A DNA stretch of 64,000 bases from Verrucomicrobiota bacterium (GCA_947454705.1 CANGKZ010000018.1:1-64000); one strand, 5' to 3'; positions 29,577 through 38,508 are shown, counted from the stretch's first letter. The notes: generated by a model not told the origin, from the letters alone. Translations and numbers: made by a program.

Positions 29577-31076
29577 ATGCCCGCCACCCGATCCGTCCTT
29601 GTTCTTACGGCCGCCTTGTTCACCTGGAGCTGCGCTGCGGTGAGTCTCTTGGGCGCGGAGGTGCCGACGTCCCAATGGCCGCAATTTCGCGGCCCGGGCG
29701 GAAATGCCATCGCCGAGTCGCAGTCCATCCCGGTCGAGTTTGGGCGCGACAAGAATCTGCGCTGGAAGACGGAGCTGCCCATCGGGCATTCGTCACCCTG
29801 CATTTGGGGTGACCGCATCTTTCTCACCGCCCACGTGGGCACGACGCTGAAGATGATCTGCCTCCGACGATCGGACGGGGCGATCCTTTGGGAACGCGAA
29901 CGCTCCATCGCCAAGCTCGCGGTTTATGAACACGTGGCGGGCGACCCGGCTAATTCCACTCCGGCGACCGACGGCCAGCGCGTCGTGTTTCAGTTCGATG
30001 ACTTCGGAGTGGTGGTCCTGGATTTCGCGGGCGGGCTGAAATGGGAGAAGCAGCTGTCCTCGACCAAAAATGGTTTCAGCTATGGCGCGTCGCCGGTCCT
30101 CGACGACGGTCGCGTTTACCTCAACCGGGACGGCGGCCTGGATTCCAGCCTGGTCTGCCTGGACGCCGAGACGGGCAAGGAACATTGGAACGCGCCGCGC
30201 CCAAAAAAGATCGGCAGCTTCTGCACGCCGTACGTGTGGCAGCACGACGGCACGAAACAGATCCTCGCGGGAGGCACCGGCCAATTGGAGGCCTATGACG
30301 CGCGGACCGGCGATCCGGTTTGGCAGGTCTCAGGGCTGCCGAGTTTCGTATGCCCCTCCCCCGTGGCCGCCGAGGGCATGGTCGTTTTTGGCGGTTGGAC
30401 CACGGCCCACGTGGCGGGCCGCTCGCGGGTCGAATCCGTCTTCGATGTGGACTCCGGAGTCTCCCCCGCCGCGATGAAGGATCCCGTCGCGTTCTTCGCG
30501 CAGTTCGACACGAACAAGGACGGCAAGCTGTCGGTCGACGAATTCCCCCGAAGCCGGGCCCGGGACGCCTTCAACTTCATCGACAAAAACAAGGACGGCT
30601 TCGTGGACATGCCGGAATGGGCTCCTTCGTATGCAGAAGTGGCCGCCGCTCCGGGGCGCAACGTCATCCTGGGCATCGCTCCCGGCACCGGCAAAGGCGA
30701 CATCACCGCAACCCAAGTCAAATGGGAGACGACGCGCGGCCTGCCGTACGTCGCCTCACCCCTCGCCTATCACGGCCGAGTCTATCTCTTGAAGGCCGGC
30801 GGATTCATCTCCTGCCTGGATCTCAAGACCGGCAAGGCCCACTACGAATCGGAACGACTCGGAGTTGCGGGAGAATACTATGCCACCCCGGTGGCAGTGG
30901 GTGAGCACATCGTGATCTGCGCCCAGCGCGGGACCGCTTTCGTCATTCGCGCCGGCGACACGCTTGAAATTCTCTCCCGCAATGAACTCGGGGAAACGTT
31001 GTCCGCCACGCCTGCCGTGGTGGAGAACACGCTCTACCTGCGCGGAGAAAAGCATCTGTGGGCGTTTGGGAACTGA
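29577..31076 (+). CDS. Secreted PQQ-like propeller protein with EF-hand insert
   Basis: 499 residues with a signal peptide (SVLVLTAALFTWSCAAVSLL). The mature start QWPQFRGPGGNA is the hallmark of the 'outer membrane protein assembly BamB-like/PQQ-like' family of Planctomycetes and Verrucomicrobia. Repeated propeller units contain 'D..TGK..W' and 'G.V.....GG....LD'. Between blades, EF-hand loops DTNKDGKLSVDE (from residue 311) and DKNKDGFVDMPE (about 336) should bind calcium. The residues needed to show true PQQ binding or dehydrogenase activity cannot be identified. An upstream in-frame TTG (29526) lacks signal-peptide sense; ATG 29577 fits. A paralogue follows after 65 bases. Confidence 0.85.
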   Translation: MPATRSVLVLTAALFTWSCAAVSLLGAEVPTSQWPQFRGPGGNAIAESQSIPVEFGRDKNLRWKTELPIGHSSPCIWGDRIFLTAHVGTTLKMICLRRSDGAILWERERSIAKLAVYEHVAGDPANSTPATDGQRVVFQFDDFGVVVLDFAGGLKWEKQLSSTKNGFSYGASPVLDDGRVYLNRDGGLDSSLVCLDAETGKEHWNAPRPKKIGSFCTPYVWQHDGTKQILAGGTGQLEAYDARTGDPVWQVSGLPSFVCPSPVAAEGMVVFGGWTTAHVAGRSRVESVFDVDSGVSPAAMKDPVAFFAQFDTNKDGKLSVDEFPRSRARDAFNFIDKNKDGFVDMPEWAPSYAEVAAAPGRNVILGIAPGTGKGDITATQVKWETTRGLPYVASPLAYHGRVYLLKAGGFISCLDLKTGKAHYESERLGVAGEYYATPVAVGEHIVICAQRGTAFVIRAGDTLEILSRNELGETLSATPAVVENTLYLRGEKHLWAFGN

Positions 31077-31141
31077 GGCCGAACCCGATGACTAACGAAC
31101 TGCATCTAAAATCCGGCCATAAAATGTTCCCTGAACTTCCC

Positions 31142-32638
31142 ATGAAACGATCCTTCGCTGCCACACTGCTTCCGGGATTGATCCTCGCCCTCGTCCCTTC
31201 CCTTTCGGCAGCCACTCCCCAGTGGCCGCAGTTCCGCGGTCCGAACGGCAGTGGCTTGGCGACCGACGACAAACCCGGTCCAGTGAGTTTCGGGCCTGAA
31301 AGAAACGTCCTCTGGAAAACGGCGCTGCCGCCCGGCTATTCGTCTCCCTGCATCTGGGGCGATCACATCTTCCTGACCGCCATTCACGAGGGCGGCAAGT
31401 CCCTGGAGACCCTATGCCTGAATCGGAAGGATGGATCGATCCTCTGGCGGACAGCGGCGCCTCCCATGGAGTTTGAAAAATCGCTCCACCCTTTCAGCAA
31501 TGCGGCCTCCTCGACTCCGGCCACGGACGGCAACCGGGTCTACGTCTATTTCGGCGCCTACGGAACGGTGGCCTACAACTTCGCGGGCAAAGAGGTCTGG
31601 AACCGTCCACTGCCGACACCTCCGACCCAATACGGAACGTCGAGCTCGCCCATCGTCACAGGAGGACTCGTCATCCTGCAGCGGGACGGCAGCAGCACGA
31701 ACTCCCAGGTCCTCGCGCTCGATTCCAAGACTGGCCGGACCCGATGGACCGCCGAGCGCCCGCTGAACCGGGAAAGCTTCTCCACGCCGATGGTCTGGAA
31801 TCATAACGGGATCGCGGACCTGGTCACGGTGGGCAACGGCCGGCTCGACGCCTACGATCCGCACGACGGGAAGGAGCGGTGGTGGACGCCCGGCATGACC
31901 ATGCAGCCCATCGGCGTTGCCGTGGCGGGGAATGGCCTGTTGTTCGCCAGCGCCACGGGAACCGGCAGCTCCAGCGAACCGTTGGACACGCCGGATTGGG
32001 AGGGATTGCTCAAGCGATTCGACCGGAACGGCGACGGCCGAATCAGCAAGGACGAGGTCCCCGAAGACGCAGCGATCCAATTGCGCAAGGAAGTGCCCAA
32101 GGAAACGCCCGGCAACATGCTCAGTTACCAAATGATGTTCTTCGTGTTCTTCGACACGAACCAAGACGGAGTTTTCACGAAGGAAGAGTGGACCGGAGCG
32201 CTCCAATTCCTGAAGAGCAATGCGAACAACGTCATGGCCATTCGTGCCGGCGGACGTGGAAATATTTCAACCACCCACATCGCCTGGAAAGCAGACCGCG
32301 GCCTCTCCGAGATGCCCTCGCCGCTGTACTATCGTGACCGTCTCTATTTCGTCCGAGACGGCGGCGTGTTGACCTCCTACGCCCCAGAAACGGGGAAGGT
32401 CGTCATCGACCGGGAGCGCCTCGGTGCGCTCGGCCAATACGTCGCGTCGCCAGTAGCAGCAGGCGGACGGATCTACGCCGCATCCGTGCAAGGAAAGATG
32501 GTCATCCTTCAGGCGGGCGACACGTTGAAGGTTCTGGCGGTGAACGATCTCAAGGAAGCCATCACCTCCACACCGGCCATCCTCGAAGGAAAACTCTACG
32601 TTCGAACCGCGAATCACCTGATCGCCTTCGGGGAATAG
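31142..32638 (+). CDS. Secreted PQQ-like propeller protein with EF-hand insert (second copy)
   Basis: 498 residues, the tandem paralogue of the preceding protein. It has a signal peptide (MKRSFAATLLPGLILALVPS, cleavage near LSA-A), mature start QWPQFRGPNGSG, PQQ-like propeller units throughout, and two EF-hand loops: DRNGDGRISKDE from residue 294 and DTNQDGVFTKEE from residue 338. The ATG at 31142 was chosen because it starts a clean signal peptide; the frame is open upstream to 31058 inside the previous gene. Two tandem copies plus the minus-strand one at 49001 imply a secreted family used repeatedly by this organism. Function is unknown. Confidence 0.85.
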   Translation: MKRSFAATLLPGLILALVPSLSAATPQWPQFRGPNGSGLATDDKPGPVSFGPERNVLWKTALPPGYSSPCIWGDHIFLTAIHEGGKSLETLCLNRKDGSILWRTAAPPMEFEKSLHPFSNAASSTPATDGNRVYVYFGAYGTVAYNFAGKEVWNRPLPTPPTQYGTSSSPIVTGGLVILQRDGSSTNSQVLALDSKTGRTRWTAERPLNRESFSTPMVWNHNGIADLVTVGNGRLDAYDPHDGKERWWTPGMTMQPIGVAVAGNGLLFASATGTGSSSEPLDTPDWEGLLKRFDRNGDGRISKDEVPEDAAIQLRKEVPKETPGNMLSYQMMFFVFFDTNQDGVFTKEEWTGALQFLKSNANNVMAIRAGGRGNISTTHIAWKADRGLSEMPSPLYYRDRLYFVRDGGVLTSYAPETGKVVIDRERLGALGQYVASPVAAGGRIYAASVQGKMVILQAGDTLKVLAVNDLKEAITSTPAILEGKLYVRTANHLIAFGE

Positions 32639-32726
32639 CAACGACGGCGGCTTTCCTGGAACTCACCCGAACGAAGTGAGCCGGCGCGCGACCGAGCCCA
32701 CTATTTCAGGGGGATGTCCGTCTGAG

Positions 32727-32930
32727 ATGAAGGGTTAAAAAGTTGAAGCGTTGAAGGGGAACCCGACGCTGGCGCGAGGGTTTACTCATTCGTTTGGAGT
32801 CCCGTCTTCAGACGGTTCAGGGAAGCGTGTCTCGGGGCATCCCGGCGATTGATTTTCAACCTTACGGTGGCCCCACATCCAACAGCAGAGCCGCGTAAAC
32901 GCGGTACTCCAAACGTGTGAGGAACTCCGC
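32727..32930 (+). repeat. Type A element (A7)
   Basis: Starts ATGAAGGGTTAAAAAGTTGA and carries both palindromes perfectly: CCGTCTTCAGACGG (32802-32815) and CCGCGTAAACGCGG (32891-32904). The right terminal octamers are missing, so the copy is truncated. It lies 88 bases after the propeller gene stop. Confidence 0.85.
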
Positions 32931-32980
32931 CGCCTCGATCCGGCGCTGCGAGAGAAATCGACCGCGGGTTACAGGCCATG

Positions 32981-33085
32981 GAAACTCACCCAACAGATGA
33001 ATGAATTGGAGGCGCATCCAACGAATCATCTCCCTACCCATCCGCGTTTATCTGCGTCCATCTGCGGTTCGAACTGCCGTTTTTC
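32981..33085 (+). repeat. Type D repeat with type C-like tail (D1)
   Basis: GAAACTCACCCAACAGATGA, TGAATTGGAGGCGCATCCAA and then TATCTGCGTCCATCTGCGGT recur with few changes at 35123-35238. The tail resembles the ends of the type C elements. With A7 this accounts for most of the gap 32639-33185; nothing coding is seen. Confidence 0.7.
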
Positions 33086-33185
33086 GGATGAGTGTTCTTG
33101 GCGAGCTCATGTTTGTGTTTTGCCCATAACGAGGCCCGAGGCGAGTTCCTTCACGGGAGATTTTTTTCCCAGACCTCTGCCGGCG

Positions 33186-34697
33186 TCATCCCTGCGCCAT
33201 CTCTTTTAACGCTCGGCGATCCACCTTCCCGCTGAGGCCCTTTGGGAGTTCTGCGAGAAAATGAATCTTCTCCGGCACCTTCAGGTCGTTGAGGTGGTTG
33301 CGGGCAAACTTGCGCAGCTCCGTTTCGTCCACCTGTTTTCCGGGGCGCAATGAAACCGTCGCGATCACCTTTTCTCCCGACACCGGATCGGGCAGTCCAA
33401 ACACGCCCGCCTCAAATACCGCCGGATGACGATAGAGAACTTCTTCCACTTCCTGCGGTGCCACGTTGTAGCTCTCGCGCACGATGATTTGCTTCTTCCG
33501 TCCCTGAAACCAGTAGTAGCCGGAGGCATCCCGTTTCACGAGGTCGCCGGTATGGAGCCAACCGTTGCGGAGAGCGGCGGCCGTTTCCTCGGGATTGTTC
33601 CAATACCCAATAAAATTGAACGGACTGTGAACCACGAGCTCACCGATTTCTCCGTCGGGTGTCGGCCTCCCGTCAGAGTCCACGATGCGTGCCTCGACGC
33701 CGCTGGACGGCACCCCCAGCGAACCCGGCCGCAGTGCGTCGAGCGGATTTACGAGAATCGGACATACCTCCGTCATTCCGATGCCTTCACGCAGGGGCAG
33801 CCCACACGCGTCCCTAAACTGGGTTTGCAGAGCCACCGGCACCGAATCACCGCCCGCGAGGACCCATTGCAGCGAGCTCATGTCGCGCTGCCGCTTCAAC
33901 TGCTCGAGGACGACTCCCTGGACCATTGCCGGCAGCAAAAAGGTGTTGGTGCAACGATGGCGCTCGATCGCATCCAGCAGCGCCGCCGGGTCGAACGCCG
34001 GAATCAGGACCAGCGTGCCGGACGCGAGCAGGGTCGGCAGCGTGATGCAATAGAGCCCGGAGGGATGCATGATGGAGGTCACCGCCATTCCAATCCCCGT
34101 GGGCCCGAGCTCCCACATCGCCTCGGTCGATGTCGCGAGCGTCCGATGCGTGTGCGTGACGCCCTTGGGCCGTGCCGTCGTGCCCGACGTGTAGATGATG
34201 AGCGCCGGCCAGTCGATTTCATTGGCCGGCAATGCGGCCTCATCGAACGCCGGCAAGTCTTCCGGCAACCCGGCCACGATCCGGCACGGATGACCGCTCG
34301 ACGCCTGCGCCTCGGTAGCCACCTGCAGAAGCTTGGGATGCGCGAAAAGCACCGCCGGGGTGGCGTGCCCCAGGATGTAGGCGAGCTCCGGTGCCTTCAT
34401 GCGAGAGATGACGGGCAGCGCAATCATCCCCGCACGCCAGCACGCCAGAAAAAGCGTCACCGCTGTAATCTCGTTATACCAAAGAATTCCAACCCGATCG
34501 CCGGGCTTCAGTCCCTCCTGCAGCAACCACTGGGCAACCCGCGTGACCGTCTGATCGAGAGCCTGGTACGTCACCATCTCGTCGCAGCAAATCAGAGCCG
34601 TCTTATTCGGATGCACTTTTGCCGCCGCCCGAAAACGCTCGCCCAATCCGGTGCGCAGGGGCGCGTTTCGAGAGGTGATCACACCGCACCGAACCAT
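33186..34697 (-). CDS. AMP-forming acyl-CoA synthetase/ligase
   Basis: 503 residues of the ANL superfamily. Motifs in order: the phosphate-binding loop YTSGTTARPKGVTHTH (about 169-184), GGDSVPVALQ, GIGMTEVCPI, YWNNPEETAAALRNGWLHTG with GDLVKRD, the hinge KKQIIVRESYNVAPQEVEEV, and the C-terminal lysine motif SGKVDRRAL. It activates a carboxylic acid as an acyl-adenylate and then thioesterifies it to CoA. The pattern is of the medium/long-chain fatty acid CoA ligase type. The ATG at 34697 has AGGGG nearby upstream; a longer frame reaches 34757. It stands alone, convergent with the propeller genes, so the pathway is unclear. Confidence 0.86.
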   Translation of the reverse strand: MVRCGVITSRNAPLRTGLGERFRAAAKVHPNKTALICCDEMVTYQALDQTVTRVAQWLLQEGLKPGDRVGILWYNEITAVTLFLACWRAGMIALPVISRMKAPELAYILGHATPAVLFAHPKLLQVATEAQASSGHPCRIVAGLPEDLPAFDEAALPANEIDWPALIIYTSGTTARPKGVTHTHRTLATSTEAMWELGPTGIGMAVTSIMHPSGLYCITLPTLLASGTLVLIPAFDPAALLDAIERHRCTNTFLLPAMVQGVVLEQLKRQRDMSSLQWVLAGGDSVPVALQTQFRDACGLPLREGIGMTEVCPILVNPLDALRPGSLGVPSSGVEARIVDSDGRPTPDGEIGELVVHSPFNFIGYWNNPEETAAALRNGWLHTGDLVKRDASGYYWFQGRKKQIIVRESYNVAPQEVEEVLYRHPAVFEAGVFGLPDPVSGEKVIATVSLRPGKQVDETELRKFARNHLNDLKVPEKIHFLAELPKGLSGKVDRRALKEMAQG

Positions 34698-34943
34698 CTC
34701 CCACCCCTGGCACGCAACGCCAAACCGCTGCGATGAGGGCGCACTCGCGTATTTCATCCAAATTGACCGCGCAAATGAATGCAGCGGCGAGGAAACCCAA
34801 GGCCGCTGCGTTCATTTTGAAATCCATATCCATACTCAAACCCATTCCCGATTCGGCGCCGAAGTGTTTCATTTCCGGTAAATTGAGGTGCGAGGCCTGG
34901 GCTCGATTTGAGGTGGACACCGGGCCGTCGAACCTAACAACGG

Positions 34944-35090
34944 AAGTTGAAGGGTAAAAAAAGTTGAAGGGTTGAAGGGGAAATCGGCCCCGCGGCATGG
35001 CAACGCCGCCGTTTCGTGGGTCGGTAGGGCGGCGTTGCGCGCCGCCGAAACTTCGAAAACGACCAGCGACAGCGCTGTCGTTTTCAGATT
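34944..35090 (+). repeat. Type A end fragment plus two strong hairpins
   Basis: GTTGAAGGGTAAAAAAAGTT and following bases form a solitary type A end (34944-34980). Next come a perfect 11-bp inverted repeat, GCAACGCCGCC (35000-35010) with GGCGGCGTTGC (35028-35038), and a perfect 9-bp one, GAAAACGAC (35055-35063) with GTCGTTTTC (35077-35085). These look like remnants of other short palindromic elements. With D2 they fill most of the gap 34698-35330. Confidence 0.7.
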
Positions 35091-35122
35091 GGAAACCCGG
35101 CGTCAGAAAGTGATGGCCGCTC

Positions 35123-35238
35123 GTGACTCACCCAGCAGGTGAATGAATTGGAGGCGCATCAAGCGACTTATCTTCCTCTCCCTCTGCGTGTATCTGCGTG
35201 TATCTGCGTTCATCTGCGGTTCGAACTGCCGTTTCTAG
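35123..35238 (+). repeat. Type D repeat with type C-like tail (D2)
   Basis: A second copy of the repeat at 32981: GTGACTCACCCAGCAGGTGA, TGAATTGGAGGCGCATC, then tandem TATCTGCGT units and CATCTGCGGTTCGAACTGCC. It ends about 90 bases before the cytochrome gene start. Confidence 0.7.
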
Positions 35239-35330
35239 GTTGAATCTTTTTTGGGCGAAACCCCTCTGCCGAGGTCGACACTCCCGCCGAAATGTTTGAC
35301 CTTTCGCCGAAGCGAACCAAACGCACCCTC

Positions 35331-37703
35331 ATGCACTCGCCTGCCCCCCGCCCAACCCTGACCCGTTGCACCCGTATCGCCTGGAATTTTTTGGCAGCAC
35401 GATCCTCCCATGCATGGATCGTGCTCGGATGGTTCGCACTGACTTCGCCCCTCCCGGCCCAGGTTCCCGCCAAGCCGCAGGCCAAGATTGATTTCGCCCG
35501 CGATGTCATGCCGTTGCTCCAGAACAACTGCATCGAGTGTCACGGTCCCAAAAAGCAGAAGGGTGGACTGCGATTGGATCGTCGGAGCTCCACGTTGAAT
35601 CCGTTCGAACGCCGTGTCATTCCCGGCAGCAGCGCCAACAGCAAGGTGCATCAGCGCATGGCAGGCGAGGACTTCGGTCCCCAGATGCCTCCGAAGGGTG
35701 CTTTGCGGCCGGAGGAAATCGAAACCGTCAAGGCGTGGATCGATCAGGGCGGCGAGTGGCCGGAGACGCTGTCCAACGAAATGGAGCCGCAGCCCGAAGA
35801 TCCCAAGGCGGTCGCCATGGTCGAAGCACTCCGCGAGGGAAATCTCTCGTCGTTTCTGACGGCGGCCCGGAAAGATCCAAGGCTCCTCAACGCGCGCGGA
35901 CCCGACGGGGCTACGCCTTTTATGTACGCCGCGCTCTACGCCGATGCCGCGACGTTGGAAAAGCTTCTCAAGCTCGGGGCCGACCCGAACAAGCGCGACG
36001 ATGTCAACGCCACCGCCCTGCTCTGGGCCGCCCGTGATTTCGAAAAGGTACGCCTGCTCGTACGCCACGGCGCAGACGTCAACGCCCGATCCGACAGCCA
36101 GCGAACTGCCCTCATGGTTGCTGCACGGCGTCCGGGAGCGGCCGGCACCGTTCAGTTCCTTTTGGACCACGGCGCCAATCCCAATCCCAACACCAAACCC
36201 ACGAGCGAATCCTCACCGCTCATGGAAGCCCTCACATCGGGCGACGATGACATCGTCAAGTTGCTGATTGCGCGCGGGGCCAATGCGGAGGCCACGGCCG
36301 ACCTCGGCTTGGTTCTGGCGCTCACCACGAATTGCAAAGCCGGATTCGACCTGTTGACCCAGCGGATCACGGACAAGCAGGTGTATACCCTGGCGCTCCA
36401 GGGCGCAGCGAACCTGGCAGATGCCAACTCCGTGCGAGTGCTGCTGGACCATGGCGCCGACGTCAACGCCTTCGACCCCGCCGGGCGGACCGCCCTCATG
36501 TACGCCGTGATCTCCGACATGATTCCGGTGGATGTGGTCAAGCTCCTGATCGAACGCGGCGCCGACGTGAATGCGAAAAGCAAACACAGCAAGAGTGGCG
36601 ACACCGGCCTCAGCGTGTTGGATATCGCCAAGCTAAACGGACACACCGCCGTGGTGGACCTCCTGGTTCAATCGGGCGCGAAGTCCGCGGACGCGGCTGC
36701 CAGCACTCCGGTAGCCTTGCGCACCCGGCGCAACAATTCGCTCCGGAAAGCCATTCAAGACAGCCTGCCGCCGCTCCAGAAAGCCGACGCCTTTTTTACA
36801 AAAAACACAGGGTGCGTGTCCTGCCACAACGACAGCCTGGAAGCGATGGCCATCGGGCTTGCTCGCGAACATGGATTTCAGATCGACGAGAAATCCGCGA
36901 GCGCCCAGGTGCAATTCAACGTCGAATTCCTGAAATTCAAACGCGGAATCCTGCATCAGGGCTACCTGTTTGCGGTGGGCGACATGTTTAGCGATTCCAC
37001 GCTCGGCTACCTCTTGGTGGGCCTGCAAGCCGAGAACTACAAACCGGATCTGACCACGGACACCGTAGCCATGACGATTCAGTCGCGACAAAAGCCCAAC
37101 GGCGAATGGGCCTACCCGCTTGCCGATACCCGGCCTCCCATCTGTCTCGACCATATCGGCCAGACCGCACTCGCGATGCGGGCGCTTCAGGCCTACGCGC
37201 CCAAGACCCGCAGGGCGGAGTTCGCGAAATCCGTCCGACTGGCCGCCTCCTGGCTGGCTCAGGCCAAGGCCTACAGCAACGACGACCGAAGCTGGCGCCT
37301 CACCGGCCTCGTCTGGGCGGGGGCCAACCGCACCGAAGTCCAAAAGGCCATGAAGGAGCTGCTGGCGACGCAACGGTCGGATGGCGGCTGGTCCGACCTG
37401 CCCACCATGGCCAGCACACCGTACGCCACCGCGAAGAGCCTCGTGGCCCTTCAACTAGGCGGTTTGGCCGCATCCGACCCGCGATATCAACGTGCCGTCC
37501 AATATCTGCTCTCCACCCAGCAGGAAGACGGCTCCTGGTACACAAAGACCCGTGCCCTTGGATTTCAGCCCTACTTTGATGGAAGCTTCCCGCACGCCTA
37601 CGATCAGTGGATTTCCGCCGCCGGAACCAGCTGGGCCGCGATGGCCCTGACGCATGCGTTGCCCAAGGAGGATAGAGCGGAAGTTGAAACGTTGAAACGT
37701 TGA
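35331..37703 (+). CDS. Secreted cytochrome c-ankyrin-cyclase-fold fusion protein
   Basis: 790 residues. After a signal-like N-terminus come a planctomycete-type cytochrome c segment with haem motif CIECH (residues 67-71) and the typical KKQKGGLRLD context; about eight ankyrin repeats (roughly 160-450, units like 'LLDHGADVNAFDPAGRTALMYA'); a second haem motif CVSCH (495-499); and a C-terminal alpha/alpha-toroid resembling squalene-hopene cyclases, with QW-like units QRSDGGW and QQEDGSW. No cyclase DxDD acid is visible, so the toroid is probably not an active cyclase. The likely role is extracytoplasmic electron transfer with protein binding. The last residues (VETLKR, stop) are encoded by GTTGAAACGTTGAAACGTTG-type repeat DNA, so the original C-terminus may have been replaced. 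Confidence 0.82.
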   Translation: MHSPAPRPTLTRCTRIAWNFLAARSSHAWIVLGWFALTSPLPAQVPAKPQAKIDFARDVMPLLQNNCIECHGPKKQKGGLRLDRRSSTLNPFERRVIPGSSANSKVHQRMAGEDFGPQMPPKGALRPEEIETVKAWIDQGGEWPETLSNEMEPQPEDPKAVAMVEALREGNLSSFLTAARKDPRLLNARGPDGATPFMYAALYADAATLEKLLKLGADPNKRDDVNATALLWAARDFEKVRLLVRHGADVNARSDSQRTALMVAARRPGAAGTVQFLLDHGANPNPNTKPTSESSPLMEALTSGDDDIVKLLIARGANAEATADLGLVLALTTNCKAGFDLLTQRITDKQVYTLALQGAANLADANSVRVLLDHGADVNAFDPAGRTALMYAVISDMIPVDVVKLLIERGADVNAKSKHSKSGDTGLSVLDIAKLNGHTAVVDLLVQSGAKSADAAASTPVALRTRRNNSLRKAIQDSLPPLQKADAFFTKNTGCVSCHNDSLEAMAIGLAREHGFQIDEKSASAQVQFNVEFLKFKRGILHQGYLFAVGDMFSDSTLGYLLVGLQAENYKPDLTTDTVAMTIQSRQKPNGEWAYPLADTRPPICLDHIGQTALAMRALQAYAPKTRRAEFAKSVRLAASWLAQAKAYSNDDRSWRLTGLVWAGANRTEVQKAMKELLATQRSDGGWSDLPTMASTPYATAKSLVALQLGGLAASDPRYQRAVQYLLSTQQEDGSWYTKTRALGFQPYFDGSFPHAYDQWISAAGTSWAAMALTHALPKEDRAEVETLKR

Positions 37704-37713
37704 ACCTCGAGAC

Positions 37714-37975
37714 TGCAGTTGAAGGGTTAAAAAGTTGAAGAGTTGAAGGGGCATCCGACGCTGGAGCGAGGGTTTTCTCACTCGTTGGGAGTCCCGTCTT
37801 CAGACGCTTCGGGGGGCGCGTTTCGAGACATGCAGTCGGTTAGGTTTTCAACCGGTCGACGGCACCGCGTCCAACAGCAGAGCCGCGTAAACGCGGTACT
37901 CCGAACGTGTGAGACGAACCGCCTTTTCCCCTTCAACGCTTCAACTTTTTAACCCTTCAACTGCCGCTCCCAGGT
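37714..37975 (+). repeat. Type A element (A9)
   Basis: Nearly complete: a left end with GTTGAAGGGTTAAAAAGTTG, CCGTCTTCAGACGC (second palindrome, one base off), CCGCGTAAACGCGG at 37883-37896, and a right end CCCCTTCAACGCTTCAAC and following bases. GTTGAAACG octamer-like units continue leftward into the coding end of the cytochrome gene. Confidence 0.88.
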
Positions 37976-38260
37976 TGAAGGGGGATCCAGTTACGGCGGC
38001 ATTGGCTTCGTCCAAAGCGGTAGAGGGCTGCCGCAGTCCAAGACCTGGCGGATTTCCACCAACGGGGAGTGGAGTCGCGACAGCGTCGCGGAGTGCGCCG
38101 GTCCTCTGGCGCTTTGCATCGGGGATCCTCTTCAGCGCTTCGGTTTTTCAACTCTTCAAACGGAAGCGCTCGGTGAAGCGTTGAAGAGGATTCCGACGCC
38201 GGCGTAAGGGTTAGCTCAGTGGTTGGGAGCTCCTGCGTAAAAGGTGTTGAACCGTGGTCG
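37976..38260 (+). repeat. Type B core (B2) and degenerate type A fragment (A10)
   Basis: GGATCCAGTTACGGCGGCAT starts a close copy of the core at 4543. Its hairpin reads GCGGTAG-AGGG-CTGCCGC, where one A-to-G change still allows a G-U pair. A degraded type A piece follows (GTGAAGCGTTGAAGAGGATT and on to about 38260). The rest of the gap up to 38508 holds only the hairpin at 38448-38480. Confidence 0.75.
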
Positions 38261-38447
38261 ATCAACGGGTCGAAACTCGGACAAAAGAGGAGGTCAAACC
38301 ACCGGAAGGAAATCCCCCACACGAAAGTACGGTTGGTAGCTCACTCGAAGGCATGCGATCAATTCGAATGTGATCGCTTCTACTGTTGTCGCATGGATGA
38401 GCTGATTCCTCCAAACGTCGCTCTGAATCCGGTTGGGATTCTGCTTA

Positions 38448-38480
38448 CGAACCGTTGTAGACTCCTCGTACAACGGTTCG
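38448..38480 (+). promoter_or_regulatory. Perfect 12-bp inverted repeat upstream of the ClC gene
   Basis: CGAACCGTTGTA (38448-38459) and TACAACGGTTCG (38469-38480) are exact reverse complements separated by 9 bases. The structure ends 28 bases before the ClC start codon. It lacks a T-tract, so an operator or a 5'-leader hairpin is likelier than a terminator. A shorter inverted repeat, GAATCC-GGTTG-GGATTC, lies just before it (38425-38441). Confidence 0.5.
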
Positions 38481-38508
38481 ATTCGAACCTGTTGGTTCAG
38501 AAAAGATC

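Noticed and set aside
34603-34872. Small minus-strand ORF (89 residues) with a hydrophobic segment upstream of the acyl-CoA ligase
   Set aside because: It overlaps the ligase start in another frame, has a poor ribosome binding site and becomes Arg-rich in the overlap. A leader peptide is possible but unsupported.
38205-38270. tRNA-like string (GGTTAGCTCAGTGGTTGGGAG)
   Set aside because: It resembles a D-arm, but no acceptor stem, anticodon arm or T-arm in the right places follows. The string aligns with a degenerate type A element core (GGGTTTTCTCACTCGTTGGGAG).
38380-38508. Fluoride riboswitch upstream of the ClC gene
   Set aside because: The inverted repeats there do not show the conserved crcB-motif sequence blocks or the pseudoknot layout.
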